Below, piece by piece: positions 56,501 to 64,000 of a DNA stretch of 64,000 bases. Positions within the stretch are counted from its first letter, which is position 1. Every line of letters starts with the position of its first letter. The notes under the pieces were generated by a model that did no database searches, was not told the origin of the DNA, and saw only the letters and a program-made list of their open reading frames with translations. The stretch comes from Winogradskyella litoriviva (GTDB lineage: Bacteria > Bacteroidota > Bacteroidia > Flavobacteriales > Flavobacteriaceae): NCBI RefSeq assembly GCF_013249065.1, contig NZ_JABRWQ010000008.1:108412-172411 (forward strand), read 5' to 3'. The position numbers were made by a program, and so were the translations under genes.

Positions 56501-56588
56501 AACACCAATAATGTATGATACAGCTAAGAAAGGAAACGCAACTGATGCACTTAAGAAAAAAGTGAAAGAGGTTGAAGAAGACGCTTAA
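53529..56588 (+). CDS. secDF: Protein translocase SecDF fusion
   Basis: SecD and SecF are fused in one 1019-residue protein, as is usual in Bacteroidetes. The SecD half has NLGLDLKGGINVILQI, an extended periplasmic P1 domain (about 115-460, with an acidic insert near 290-320), then six helices with IGISVDANVLIFERIREE. The SecF half begins after about 690 with QGIDFVGGRTYQVRF and has VIGYSLNDTVVVFDRIREY. The pump uses the proton gradient to pull preproteins out of SecYEG. The promoter is strong and a large palindromic terminator follows. Confidence 0.96.
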   Translation: MQNKGIIKLFALLFGLVSIYQLSFTFKANQIEDTAKEAAIAKYADTVDDYQYKRNVEEARYLDSLKTSKIKVGDKFESIDVYNLLGVAQYDYNEVENNAMNLGLDLKGGINVILQISVRDILKGLSDNSKDPLFNKALDDAEELQKDSQDSYLQSFFTAFDAIKGDTKLASPDIFANRTLSDEIKFDMSDNEVKGIIETKIDESIVSAFEVLRKRIDKFGVTSPNIQRLGNTGRILLELPGAKDIERVKDLVTKTAQLQFWETYKAQEVLPYIMEVNQKLVEENKKKEVKEDVAEVQEDDNDASDAIDDLTGQVETDSTATTSLADIYPIGIQEFGRGGSVIGIFLKKDREKVLEHLNASKNRASLPAEMRYVKFAWGLQSEDSEYSELYALKGNRDNEPRLSGAVITGADQDYDQVSRPAVSMQMDARGAKIWEEMTKEANETDGNIAIVLDNIVYSAPGVTQAGGISGGRSQISGSFTMAEAVDLANVLRAGKLPASAQIVQADEVGPSLGQEAIDSGMLSFVIALAFVLIWMIFYYGKAGGFADIALLLNILLIFGVLASLGAVLTLPGIAGIVLTIGISVDANVLIFERIREELAKGKSQKESIKDGFSNALSSILDANITTGLTALILFVFGTGPIKGFATTLIIGILTSLFTAIFITRLLVDWYVNRGGNLEFSTGLTKNLFKNVNIDFLRKRKFAYILSGALILASLGSLFTIGLDQGIDFVGGRTYQVRFDQDMSVEEVKTDLHAIFESAEVKTIGGPNQLKISTKYKVEDSSIEADEEVQSMLFKALQKYLPAGMTYSEFLDGSGDKKIGKMLSSKVSPTIADDIQKSSVWAILGSLVVVFLYILLRFKKWQFSLGAVAAVFHDVLIVLGIYSLTWRFMPFSMEIDQTFIAAILTVIGYSLNDTVVVFDRIREYFNENFGWNFETTINKSINSTISRTLNTSLTTLVVLLAMFLFGADSLKDLLFALIVGVIVGTYSSVFIATPIMYDTAKKGNATDALKKKVKEVEEDA

Positions 56589-56612
56589 GCTTTGTAGATA
56601 AGTACAATTCTA

Positions 56613-56664
56613 TTTTAGAATAAAAAAGGCCTTTCTTAATTGAAAGGCTTTTTTTATTCTAAAA
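56613..56664. terminator. Large bidirectional terminator between secDF and the next operon
   Basis: A near-perfect palindrome spans this site: TTTTAGAATAAAAAAGG and CTTTC pair with GAAAGG and TTTTTATTCTAAAA around TTAATT. It serves secDF and the convergent minus-strand operon. Confidence 0.9.
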
Positions 56665-56687
56665 TTTTAAATTGGGAATATGATTGT

Positions 56688-57551
56688 TTAAGAATTATCC
56701 TCAATCCATGTATGCGCTATTTGCCATAACGAATCTTTAAATTGAGGTCTAAAGAATCCGAAGTGACCAATATTTGGAATACCTAAGTCACTAGGAATTA
56801 TATGCCTTCTGTCAATATGTGCATTTTTAAATTGTTTAGTTAGCCAATCTACTGAAGATTTTGATGCAAATTGGTCCTTTGGGAAACTTAAAGCAAGTAA
56901 GTTGTTTTTATAGTTTTTAAATTGAAGTTCTTCAAAATTAAACTCACTCAACATATATGCTTTGTATTTTCCCCAACCGCTCCATTGATAGGCTACGAGC
57001 TTTGGTAGATTTTCAAAAAGCCCTATTTTTTTCGCCGGAAAATAACCAAATAAAGGCGTTAAAACAGGAATTAACACATACCAAAACGTAATCATTTTAA
57101 AGCGCTCAAAACCTTTCCAATGGTTCCAATATCCACTTTGCGACGCTACAGTAATAATGGTATCTATTTTTGTGGCATTTTTATTGAATGCTAAAAGTTG
57201 GCCACCAATGCTATGTGTTATTAATATTATTTTATGATCTGCATTTTGGAGTTTAGCGTAGTCAATAACTGAAGCTTGGTCGTTTTCGCCCCAAGTTTTT
57301 AAATCGACTTTACTCGATTTTAATTGTGATCTATTCTTGTTAGATTTCCCAATTCCAGAATAATCAAAAGTATAAACTGTATAGCCTAACTCGGCAAAGT
57401 ATGTTGAAAATTTAAAGTAGTAATGCTGAAGAACTCCTGTGGCAGAAGAAATAATTATACTTTTTTGATTTGAAGATTTAGGTTTAAAAACCGTAATACC
57501 TAATTGATGTCCTAAGGGTGTAGTAATATTTAGATCTAACCCTTTAATCAT
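56688..57551 (-). CDS. Alpha/beta hydrolase (serine aminopeptidase S33-like)
   Basis: The 287-residue protein has SATGVLQHYYFKFSTYFAEL and YTFDYSGIGKS, with the nucleophile elbow THSIGGQ. The catalytic His is probably in GIPNIGHFGFFRP, and the acid in LSFPKDQFAS. It has no signal peptide. Substrate is unknown. Its ATG overlaps the DUF192 stop by eight bases, and it ends the minus-strand operon that begins at folE. Confidence 0.85.
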   Translation of the reverse strand: MIKGLDLNITTPLGHQLGITVFKPKSSNQKSIIISSATGVLQHYYFKFSTYFAELGYTVYTFDYSGIGKSNKNRSQLKSSKVDLKTWGENDQASVIDYAKLQNADHKIILITHSIGGQLLAFNKNATKIDTIITVASQSGYWNHWKGFERFKMITFWYVLIPVLTPLFGYFPAKKIGLFENLPKLVAYQWSGWGKYKAYMLSEFNFEELQFKNYKNNLLALSFPKDQFASKSSVDWLTKQFKNAHIDRRHIIPSDLGIPNIGHFGFFRPQFKDSLWQIAHTWIEDNS

Positions 57552-58050
57552 TTATTAATGTGGTGTAGCTTATCTTGTCTCCAACATCTAGTTGCCATTC
57601 ATCAGACAATCCACCATTAATTTCTAAAACATACTTAGCTGGTGCTTCAGATGGGAGGGAAGTCTCGTCAAATGGTTTTGCGTTTTTTTGAAAACTAACA
57701 ATAGAAAGGGATTCATCTATATAAATAATATCTAAAGGAATTTTAGTGTTCTTCATATAGAAACTACGAAATTCTACATCTGGAAATATAAAGAGCATTC
57801 CATGATTAGTTTCTAGCTTTGTTCTATACATTAAACCTGTTTCGGTTTCATAGTTGTTATCAGCAATTTCAATATCAATAGTATTTATAATAGAATCCGT
57901 GCTGGCTTTTTTAATAGTCAGCGTACCTTCTTTTTTAAAACTAACAATTACCTTGTCTTCCGATTTTTTGGTTTTATCTTCTGTGCATGCAAAAAAGACA
58001 GTAAGTGTTAAAACAACTATTGAAACTCTTAAAAAAGTTAGGAATCGCAT
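57544..58050 (-). CDS. DUF192 lipoprotein
   Basis: A signal and lipobox Cys22 (FFACTED) lead into a DUF192 domain of about 110 residues: ETGLMYRTKLETNHGMLFIF, then RSFYMKNTKIPLDIIYIDE and a C-terminal ISYT. DUF192 proteins are small exported barrels of unknown role. Its ATG shares one base with the lgt stop (TAATG). Confidence 0.88.
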   Translation of the reverse strand: MRFLTFLRVSIVVLTLTVFFACTEDKTKKSEDKVIVSFKKEGTLTIKKASTDSIINTIDIEIADNNYETETGLMYRTKLETNHGMLFIFPDVEFRSFYMKNTKIPLDIIYIDESLSIVSFQKNAKPFDETSLPSEAPAKYVLEINGGLSDEWQLDVGDKISYTTLIND

Positions 58051-58880
58051 TAATTCAAATTTGTTTTAGGTTTGTAGAAAAACATAAAGTATAAACCAAT
58101 TAAAATAAAAGGAACGCTTAAAACTTGTCCTGTATTCATAAATGAAATATAATCATCTCGTCCTTCAACTTGTGCTTCTTTTACAAACTCTACAAAGAAT
58201 CTAATGGTCCATAGTAAGACTAAAAAGAGTCCAAACAGAAAGCCTTGTTGTTCGGATTTTTTAGTTTTCCAGTAAAAATAAAAAAGAATTAAGAAAACAA
58301 AAATGTAACAGAATGCTTCATAAAGTTGTGCAGGATGTCTAGGTTCCGTTTCTCCCAATTGTTTAAATACTACTCCAAAATCACTTCCGGTTTCTTTACC
58401 TATAATTTCAGAATTAATAAAGTTACCAATTCTAACAAATACGGCACCTGATGCTACAGGTATAACTACACGGTCTAAAATCCATAGTACCGTTTTGTGC
58501 AATACCTTTTTATTGTACAGGTACATCGAAATTATCATAGCAATTGCGGCTCCATGACTGGCTAAACCTTGAAAGCCAGTAAACTCAAATCCGCCTTTAA
58601 ACTTAAAAGGTAAAAAGATGCTGAAAAAATCTTCAGTAATCAATTCAGATTGATAGAAAATAACATGACCTAATCTTGCACCAAGCATAATACCTAATAC
58701 AGAGTAGATAAACAATGAGTCTAAGGATTCTTCAGATTCACCTTCGTTTTTGTAAATACGCTTCATAATACTAAAACCTATAATAAAGGCCGTAATCCAC
58801 ATTAGACTGTAGAAATGAAGTTTAAAAAACCCTAAGTCAATATACTTTATAGGATCCCATTCAATCTGTAATAAAAACAT
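58050..58880 (-). CDS. lgt: Prolipoprotein diacylglyceryl transferase
   Basis: Lgt attaches diacylglycerol to the lipobox cysteine of prolipoproteins in the inner membrane. The protein has seven predicted helices over 276 residues. Catalytic and substrate residues lie in GIMLGARLGHVIFY, in IGNFINSEIIGKETG and in RHPAQLYEA. It matters in this window, which encodes several predicted lipoproteins. It is fourth in the folE-cysS-yidD-lgt-DUF192-hydrolase operon. Confidence 0.96.
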   Translation of the reverse strand: MFLLQIEWDPIKYIDLGFFKLHFYSLMWITAFIIGFSIMKRIYKNEGESEESLDSLFIYSVLGIMLGARLGHVIFYQSELITEDFFSIFLPFKFKGGFEFTGFQGLASHGAAIAMIISMYLYNKKVLHKTVLWILDRVVIPVASGAVFVRIGNFINSEIIGKETGSDFGVVFKQLGETEPRHPAQLYEAFCYIFVFLILFYFYWKTKKSEQQGFLFGLFLVLLWTIRFFVEFVKEAQVEGRDDYISFMNTGQVLSVPFILIGLYFMFFYKPKTNLN

Positions 58881-58945
58881 AGATATTCTATTTATGTGGT
58901 AAAGATAATATTTTGAAGGGTTTTGAATACAGGATTAACGTAATA

Positions 58946-59179
58946 TTAATCTTCTTTTGGAGGAACTGGGTCGTAACCTTTTCCGCCCCAAGGATGACAA
59001 CTAAAAATTCTTTTTATAGCTAACCAACCACCTTTAAAAAAACCATGTACTTCTAAAGCTTCTTTTGCATAGTGAGAACACGTTGGTTGGTATCTACATG
59101 TCGCTGGCGTAAAAGGAGAAATTACAGTTTGATAAATTTTTATTAAAAATAGAAATGGATATGTTAATAGCTTTTTCAC
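58946..59179 (-). CDS. yidD: Membrane protein insertion efficiency factor YidD
   Basis: The 77-residue protein has the conserved cysteines and motif [18 protein letters not shown] and ends in [13 protein letters not shown]. An amphipathic N-terminus ([17 protein letters not shown]) lies on the membrane face. YidD helps YidC-dependent insertion. In many genomes it sits next to rnpA/yidC, but here it is three bases after cysS in the minus-strand operon. Confidence 0.95.
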   Translation of the reverse strand: MKKLLTYPFLFLIKIYQTVISPFTPATCRYQPTCSHYAKEALEVHGFFKGGWLAIKRIFSCHPWGGKGYDPVPPKED

Positions 59180-59182
59180 TAT

Positions 59183-60664
59183 TTAATTAGTCGTAAAAGT
59201 TGTTCCTTCCCTACTATCATTGAGTTGAATTCCGGCTTCGGCTAATTCGTCTCTAATCTTATCAGATAACGCAAAATCTTTATTTAAGCGTGCTTCTTTT
59301 CTAAGGTTAATTAATATTTCAACTGCACTTGCTAATTTATCACTACGCGAATTTTCTTTAGAAATATTTACCAAACCAAGAACATCAAAAACAAAAGTGT
59401 AAATAGTTTCTTTTAAACTTACTAAGTCTTCTGCCGTAATTGTTGCTTTTCCATCTTTAACTAAATTAATAATTTTTACAGCTTCAAAAAGAGTAGCAAT
59501 TAAAATAGGCGTATTAAAATCGTCGTTCATAGCATTGTAACATTTCTGTTTCCATTCTGCTACATTAAACGAAGATGAAGAACTTGTTTTTAAGTTGTCA
59601 ATTAAGCTAATTGCATCCATAAGTTTATGAAAGCCTTTTTCGGCAGCTGCCAAACCAGCATCTGTTAAATCTAATATACTTCTATAAGAGGCTTGCATCA
59701 TAAAAAAGCGAATAACACTTGGGTTATAGGCTTTAGACATAATATCATTCTCTCCAGATAGTAATTCTGCAGGGTTTATATAATTCCCTGTAGCTTTACT
59801 CATACGAGCACCATTAAGTTCTAGCATATTGGCATGCATCCAATATTTTACAGGTGCTTGCCCTTTTGCTGCTTGGTTTTGAGCTATTTCACATTCGTGA
59901 TGCGGAAATTTTAAATCCATTCCACCACCATGGATGTCAAAATAATCTCCAAGATATTTAGTGCTCATTGCTGTACATTCTAGATGCCAACCAGGAAAAC
60001 CGTCACTCCATGGTGATGGCCAACGCATAATGTGCGAAGGTTCTGCTTTTTTCCAAAGTGCAAAATCTTGAGGATTTTTTTTGTCGCTTTGTCCATCGAG
60101 TGCGCGTGTATTATGTATTAAGTCTTCAAGCTTACGCTTACTTAAAATACCGTATTCGTTAGATTCATTGTATTTATGAACATCAAAATACACAGAGCCA
60201 TTAACAATATATGCAAAACCATTATCAATTATATCCTGTATTAAACCTATCTGTTCTATGATATGACCAGTTGCAGTAGGCTCTATGCTTGGTGGCAAAA
60301 AGTTAAAGGTGTTTAGAACATTATGAAAATCTACGGTATAGCGTTGTACTATTTCCATAGGTTCTATAGCTTCTAAACGTGCTTTTTTAGTGATTTTGTC
60401 TTCGCCCACATCAGCATCATTTTCTAAATGGCCAGCATCTGTAATATTGCGTACATACCGTACTTTATAACCTAAATGTTTGAGGTAGCGAAAAATCATA
60501 TCAAAAGACATAAACGTTCTCACATTTCCTAAATGTACATTGCTATAAACCGTAGGTCCACAAACGTACATACCAACATGGCCTTCTGTTATAGGTTGAA
60601 AAACATCTTTTTCGCCAGTAAGCGTATTGTAAATTTTTAATTTTTGTGTATTATATAATGACAT
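59183..60664 (-). CDS. cysS: Cysteinyl-tRNA synthetase
   Basis: CysS charges tRNA-Cys. The HIGH-like motif is [11 protein letters not shown] within a Zn-binding N-terminus ([11 protein letters not shown]), the KMSKS equivalent is RMSKATGN, and [14 protein letters not shown] supplies further zinc and active-site residues. The length of 493 residues is normal. It is 28 bases downstream of folE and three bases upstream of yidD. Confidence 0.96.
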   Translation of the reverse strand: MSLYNTQKLKIYNTLTGEKDVFQPITEGHVGMYVCGPTVYSNVHLGNVRTFMSFDMIFRYLKHLGYKVRYVRNITDAGHLENDADVGEDKITKKARLEAIEPMEIVQRYTVDFHNVLNTFNFLPPSIEPTATGHIIEQIGLIQDIIDNGFAYIVNGSVYFDVHKYNESNEYGILSKRKLEDLIHNTRALDGQSDKKNPQDFALWKKAEPSHIMRWPSPWSDGFPGWHLECTAMSTKYLGDYFDIHGGGMDLKFPHHECEIAQNQAAKGQAPVKYWMHANMLELNGARMSKATGNYINPAELLSGENDIMSKAYNPSVIRFFMMQASYRSILDLTDAGLAAAEKGFHKLMDAISLIDNLKTSSSSSFNVAEWKQKCYNAMNDDFNTPILIATLFEAVKIINLVKDGKATITAEDLVSLKETIYTFVFDVLGLVNISKENSRSDKLASAVEILINLRKEARLNKDFALSDKIRDELAEAGIQLNDSREGTTFTTN

Positions 60665-60692
60665 GATGCTATTTTGAAAAATGTAAATTGAA

Positions 60693-61370
60693 TTAAAACT
60701 GAGTATCTAATTGAATGTAATCGAGCAGTTCTCTTCGAGTTTCTTTTTCTTTGAATTTTCCTCCAAATTCTGATGTAACCGTACTACTTTCAATATCTCT
60801 TATGCCTCTAGAGTTTACACACAAGTGTTTTGCATCAATTACACAGGCTACGTCTTCGGTGTTTAAAACAGATTGGAGTTCTTTTACGATTTGAATTGTT
60901 AATCGTTCTTGTACTTGAGGTCTTTTAGAATAATAATCTACAATTCTATTCATTTTAGATAGACCAACTACAGTACCATTAGAAATGTAAGCAATATGTG
61001 CTCTCCCTACAATTGGTAATAAATGATGTTCGCAAGTAGAATACACAGTTATGTTTTTTTCTACAAGCATTTCACCATATTTATATTTATTGTCAAAAGT
61101 TGAAGCACTTGGTTTTTTATTAGGGTCTAATCCACCAAAAATTTCGTTAACAAACATTTTTGCTACTCTATTTGGTGTTCCTTTTAAACTATCATCATTA
61201 AGATCTAAGCCTAAAGTTTCTAAAATATGTTTTACATCACTTTTAATCAGTTCAATTTTTTCATTAGCTGAAAGTTTGAATGCGTCTGTTCTTAAAGGTG
61301 TGTCACTAGATGAACCTATGTGGTCATCTCCTAAAGCGTCTATATCGTTAAAATCACTTTCGATTTTCAT
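60693..61370 (-). CDS. folE: GTP cyclohydrolase I
   Basis: FolE converts GTP to dihydroneopterin triphosphate for folate, and also feeds queuosine synthesis via QueE at 44.9 kb. Zinc and catalytic residues lie in [16 protein letters not shown] and the closing segment [13 protein letters not shown]. An N-terminal extension of about 40 residues precedes the core. It is the first gene of the minus-strand operon. A -7 element TATCTTTG lies upstream. Confidence 0.96.
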   Translation of the reverse strand: MKIESDFNDIDALGDDHIGSSSDTPLRTDAFKLSANEKIELIKSDVKHILETLGLDLNDDSLKGTPNRVAKMFVNEIFGGLDPNKKPSASTFDNKYKYGEMLVEKNITVYSTCEHHLLPIVGRAHIAYISNGTVVGLSKMNRIVDYYSKRPQVQERLTIQIVKELQSVLNTEDVACVIDAKHLCVNSRGIRDIESSTVTSEFGGKFKEKETRRELLDYIQLDTQF

Positions 61371-61409
61371 CTCTTAATTAATTGTTTTTCAGTTTTTATA
61401 AGCAAGTGG

Positions 61410-61417
61410 CAAAGATA
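61410..61417 (-). promoter_or_regulatory. -7 element of the folE-cysS-yidD-lgt operon
   Basis: The minus strand reads TATCTTTG (TAnnTTTG), about 40 bases before the folE ATG. Confidence 0.55.
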
Positions 61418-61568
61418 AACAATAAAAATAGTAACCATTGGGTAGGGAAAATATTTATATAACTGTTATATAGTTAAAACCGTTAAAATGTCAATATCCT
61501 TGATGAATTAACAATGGTTTAGCCAAAATTTTCTTAATTTTCGAAACTTTAAAAAATCCATTTAAATA

Positions 61569-62030
61569 ATGAAAAAACTATTTGCTATTATGGCCTTTGC
61601 ACTACTTCCCTTATTGGTGTTTGGTCAAAAATCACAAGGTCAGCAACCACTTCCTGTTATAGAATTTAGAGATAACGTAAAACTTCCATTAACAGCACTA
61701 GAACGTGCTCAAATTGATGAGGTTTATGGGGAATATGCTGAGAAATATATATACAGTGATCCTTTTAGGTTATTGAGTGTAAAGAACATTCTTAGAAATA
61801 GAGTTGTAATAGAATTGGTTTCTGAAGATACTAAAACTAAAGATTGTACCTTATTATCTGAGGTAACAATGTTTAATAGTTTTGTGAAAGATGTAGAAAG
61901 AGATGAAGTATTTAATCCTGAGAATTTTAATCCTTTAAAATATAATTTTCGATTTTATTCACGTTCAGCAGCATTGTATCATGTTGATAATACAAATTAC
62001 TACATTTTAATTAAGTCACAATATCAATAA
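61569..62030 (+). CDS. Small secreted flavobacterial protein of unknown function
   Basis: A signal peptide ends at about residue 19 (LLPLLVFGQ). The 153-residue protein has polar, mixed alpha/beta segments (LTALERAQIDEVYGEYAEKY, then RLLSVKNILRNRVVIELV) and no recognised family. It lies 13 bases ahead of the large secreted protein gene, so the two are probably co-expressed. A role with secretion or folding of that protein is possible but unproven. Confidence 0.65.
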   Translation: MKKLFAIMAFALLPLLVFGQKSQGQQPLPVIEFRDNVKLPLTALERAQIDEVYGEYAEKYIYSDPFRLLSVKNILRNRVVIELVSEDTKTKDCTLLSEVTMFNSFVKDVERDEVFNPENFNPLKYNFRFYSRSAALYHVDNTNYYILIKSQYQ

Positions 62031-62043
62031 GAAGACCTATAAT

Positions 62044-64000
62044 ATGAAAAATTTAATTACAATTATAGCATTATTGTTCTCTTCTATTGTAGTAGCGCAA
62101 GATGTAATAATGCAAACTGCAACAGTAAGTCAATGTGGAGGAGTCTTTTACGATTCTGGAGGAGAATTTGGACCCTATGGAAATGACGAAGACTTTGTTT
62201 TAACTATTTGTCCTGAAAATGCAGAACAAAAAGTTCAGATAGATTTTACGGATTTTAATACACAATTAAATAATGACGTTATGACCATTTATAATGGTGA
62301 TACAGTTGACGCAGCTACTGCATTTGGTACATTTACAGGTGTTGATAGTCCTGGTTTAATTACTGCAACACCAGAAAATACAAGTGGATGTATAACTATT
62401 CAATTTGTGTCTAATGAAAGTGGGAATACTACAGGTTGGGTGGCTAACATTTCTTGTCTAACACCATGTCAAACAATTACTTCACAGATAGATACCTTTT
62501 CGCCAACACCAAATGGAGATGGTTATATTAGAGTATGCCCTAATGAAGAGATTACATTAACAGGTAGTGGTAATTTTTCTTTAGATGGAACAGGTGCTTC
62601 TTACGAATGGGATCTTGGAGATGGTAATACAATATCGGGTCAAACCGCTACATTTTCTTATGACACTCCAGGAGTATATATTGTTAATTTAAATATTAAT
62701 GATACCAACACTTCTGTTATAACAGAGGGTTGTTCTAATACCAATTTAATTAATCAAGTAATTCAAGTGGCTACAGAACCTGATTTCACAGGAACTGAAG
62801 CAGCAGAAGTAAATATTTGTTACGGAGAGAGTACTACAATATCTGGAGTAGTTAATGCTGTAGAATTTATTAATGATTGTACACCTCCTGCTAGTGGAAC
62901 CACCGTATTACCAGATCAATCAGGAGCAACTTATGAAACTTCAATTACGGTAGATTGTTATGATTCTAATCAAACTTTAACGGACGTAAATCAGATTGTT
63001 GAAATTTGTATTAATATGGAACATTCTTGGTCAAATGACTTAGATATTGATATTATTAGTCCTACTGGTCAAATTGCTAGTTTGTATGATCGTGGTGGTG
63101 GAGGCACTTACTTTGGTGGTGCAAATAATTTAGACAATCAAGTACCAGGAGAAGGTGCAGATTATTGTTTCTCTTTGTCAGGATCTGTATTATTGAATCA
63201 AGGACCAACAATAATAGCAGGTTCTAATCCTCCTGGTCCATCTTGGACACCAGGAACATATCTTCCAGTTGATGATTTTACTAGTTTACTAGGAAGTCCT
63301 CTAAATGGAGATTGGACAATAAGGGTTATTGATAATTTATCAGTAGATGATGGTACAATATTTTCTTGGGTAATTAATTTTGATCCTAATTTACAACCTC
63401 CTGAGTTGTCATTTACACCAGTAATAACATCAGAAGCTTGGGATGCTGACCCAACAATAACAAACGTAAATGGTAATGATATTACTGTATCTCCAGATAC
63501 AGCAGGTCAACATTGTTACACTTACAGAGTAACTGATGATTTTGGATGTGAATATACCGAAGAAGTTTGTGTTGAAGTTTACCCAGAAATTGTAACTGAA
63601 GTTCCAAACAATTTATATTTATGTGATACAGGAATTCCTCCCTATATTTTCGATTTAGAGTCAAATACTGCGGTTGTTTTAGCAAGTGCATCAAATACTG
63701 CTGATTTAGTTGTTACTTATCATAATTCATTGGCAGACGCTGATGCCGACACTGCTGCAATAGTAGATACTTCTAGCTATTCTGGTACTGATGGAGAAAT
63801 TATATATGTTAGAGTTGAATATTTAGAAACCGGTTGTTATGAGGTACTTTCTTTTACTTTAAATGTATCAGGTCAACCCACCATCAACCCATCCTCTAAT
63901 TTAGAGTTATGTGATGATGATAGTAATGATGGTTTTGAGGAGTTTGATTTAAGCGAACAAACACCGATTATTTTGGGTACTCAATCCGCTACAGATTTCA
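62044..64000 (+). CDS. Large secreted multidomain protein, 5' part (type IX secretion cargo-like)
   Basis: This gene is open to the window edge (652 codons visible) and lies too near the end to be closed. A signal peptide ends at about residue 19 (IVVAQ). The N-terminal part has a CUB-like fold (about 24-140, GGVFYDSGGEFGPYGNDED), then a PKD domain (about 145-225) with YEWDLGDGNT, then a proprotein convertase P-domain (about 300-450) with MEHSWSNDLDIDIISPTGQ and NGDWTIRVIDN. From about residue 520 YHNSLADADA-type modules begin, as in large flavobacterial adhesins. A C-terminal type B sorting signal is expected beyond the window. Confidence 0.85.
   Translation, partial: MKNLITIIALLFSSIVVAQDVIMQTATVSQCGGVFYDSGGEFGPYGNDEDFVLTICPENAEQKVQIDFTDFNTQLNNDVMTIYNGDTVDAATAFGTFTGVDSPGLITATPENTSGCITIQFVSNESGNTTGWVANISCLTPCQTITSQIDTFSPTPNGDGYIRVCPNEEITLTGSGNFSLDGTGASYEWDLGDGNTISGQTATFSYDTPGVYIVNLNINDTNTSVITEGCSNTNLINQVIQVATEPDFTGTEAAEVNICYGESTTISGVVNAVEFINDCTPPASGTTVLPDQSGATYETSITVDCYDSNQTLTDVNQIVEICINMEHSWSNDLDIDIISPTGQIASLYDRGGGGTYFGGANNLDNQVPGEGADYCFSLSGSVLLNQGPTIIAGSNPPGPSWTPGTYLPVDDFTSLLGSPLNGDWTIRVIDNLSVDDGTIFSWVINFDPNLQPPELSFTPVITSEAWDADPTITNVNGNDITVSPDTAGQHCYTYRVTDDFGCEYTEEVCVEVYPEIVTEVPNNLYLCDTGIPPYIFDLESNTAVVLASASNTADLVVTYHNSLADADADTAAIVDTSSYSGTDGEIIYVRVEYLETGCYEVLSFTLNVSGQPTINPSSNLELCDDDSNDGFEEFDLSEQTPIILGTQSATDF

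Overview
The window comes from a low-GC member of the Bacteroidetes, almost certainly a marine-type Flavobacteriaceae. The evidence is the carA-eno-gltA order, flavobacterial promoters (TAnnTTTG at about -7), weak or absent Shine-Dalgarno sequences, a fused SecDF, a FecI/FecR/TonB-receptor locus, many short lipoprotein signals and a secreted protein built of modules typical of type IX secretion cargo. I could not name the species. No rRNA, tRNA, CRISPR array, insertion sequence, prophage or known defence island was seen. Most of the window is core chromosome.

Layout. 1-5.4 kb: a structured repeat-like element, then carA, eno, gltA and a guanidino-modifying hydrolase. 5.4-10.2 kb (minus): rsfS-ftsH, a terminator, then a lipid operon (LUD protein, cdsA, psd, acyl-CoA-binding protein). 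10.3-12.9 kb: birA, a START-like protein, pyrE and a Nudix hydrolase. 13.0-13.4 kb holds an unlisted pseudogene of the DUF302 family with five in-frame stops and a deletion, below an FNR-like operator. 13.5-18.8 kb (minus): an M14 lipoprotein peptidase, tandem hairpins, and a tight three-gene operon (RimK-like ATP-grasp ligase, GCS2-type carboxylate-amine ligase, N-formylglutamate amidohydrolase-like enzyme). This operon is the best candidate for an uncharacterised metabolic system.

18.8-27.8 kb: a small conserved protein, ctlX-like hydrolase, CpeT-like lipoprotein, TPR sensor kinase, argS, a membrane AraC-type regulator and a CarboxypepD_reg-like outer-membrane-associated protein. 27.8-36.8 kb: ECF sigma factor, FecR anti-sigma, FecA-like receptor, PagL-like lipid A deacylase and DinB-like protein, with a divergent 1074-residue acidic, cysteine-rich mosaic lipoprotein. 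37-45.6 kb: ffh, folD and a TIGR02206 membrane protein, then a six-gene minus-strand operon (HerA-like ATPase, lipoprotein, cupin, hydrolase, RluF-like synthase, VOC protein), then queE.

45.6-56.6 kb: DUF2911 protein, asnB, gyrB (with a terminator-like hairpin in its leader), an outer-membrane-type protein, mdh, an unknown protein and secDF. 56.7-61.4 kb (minus): operon folE-cysS-yidD-lgt-DUF192-hydrolase. 61.6-64 kb: a small secreted protein and the 5' part of a large secreted multidomain protein, cut by the window edge.

The envelope theme is strong: lipid synthesis (cdsA, psd), lipoprotein maturation (lgt), membrane insertion and export (secDF, yidD, ffh, ftsH), lipid A editing (PagL-like) and surface lipoproteins. 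All functional calls rest on recognised motifs and remembered family features. No searches were run.
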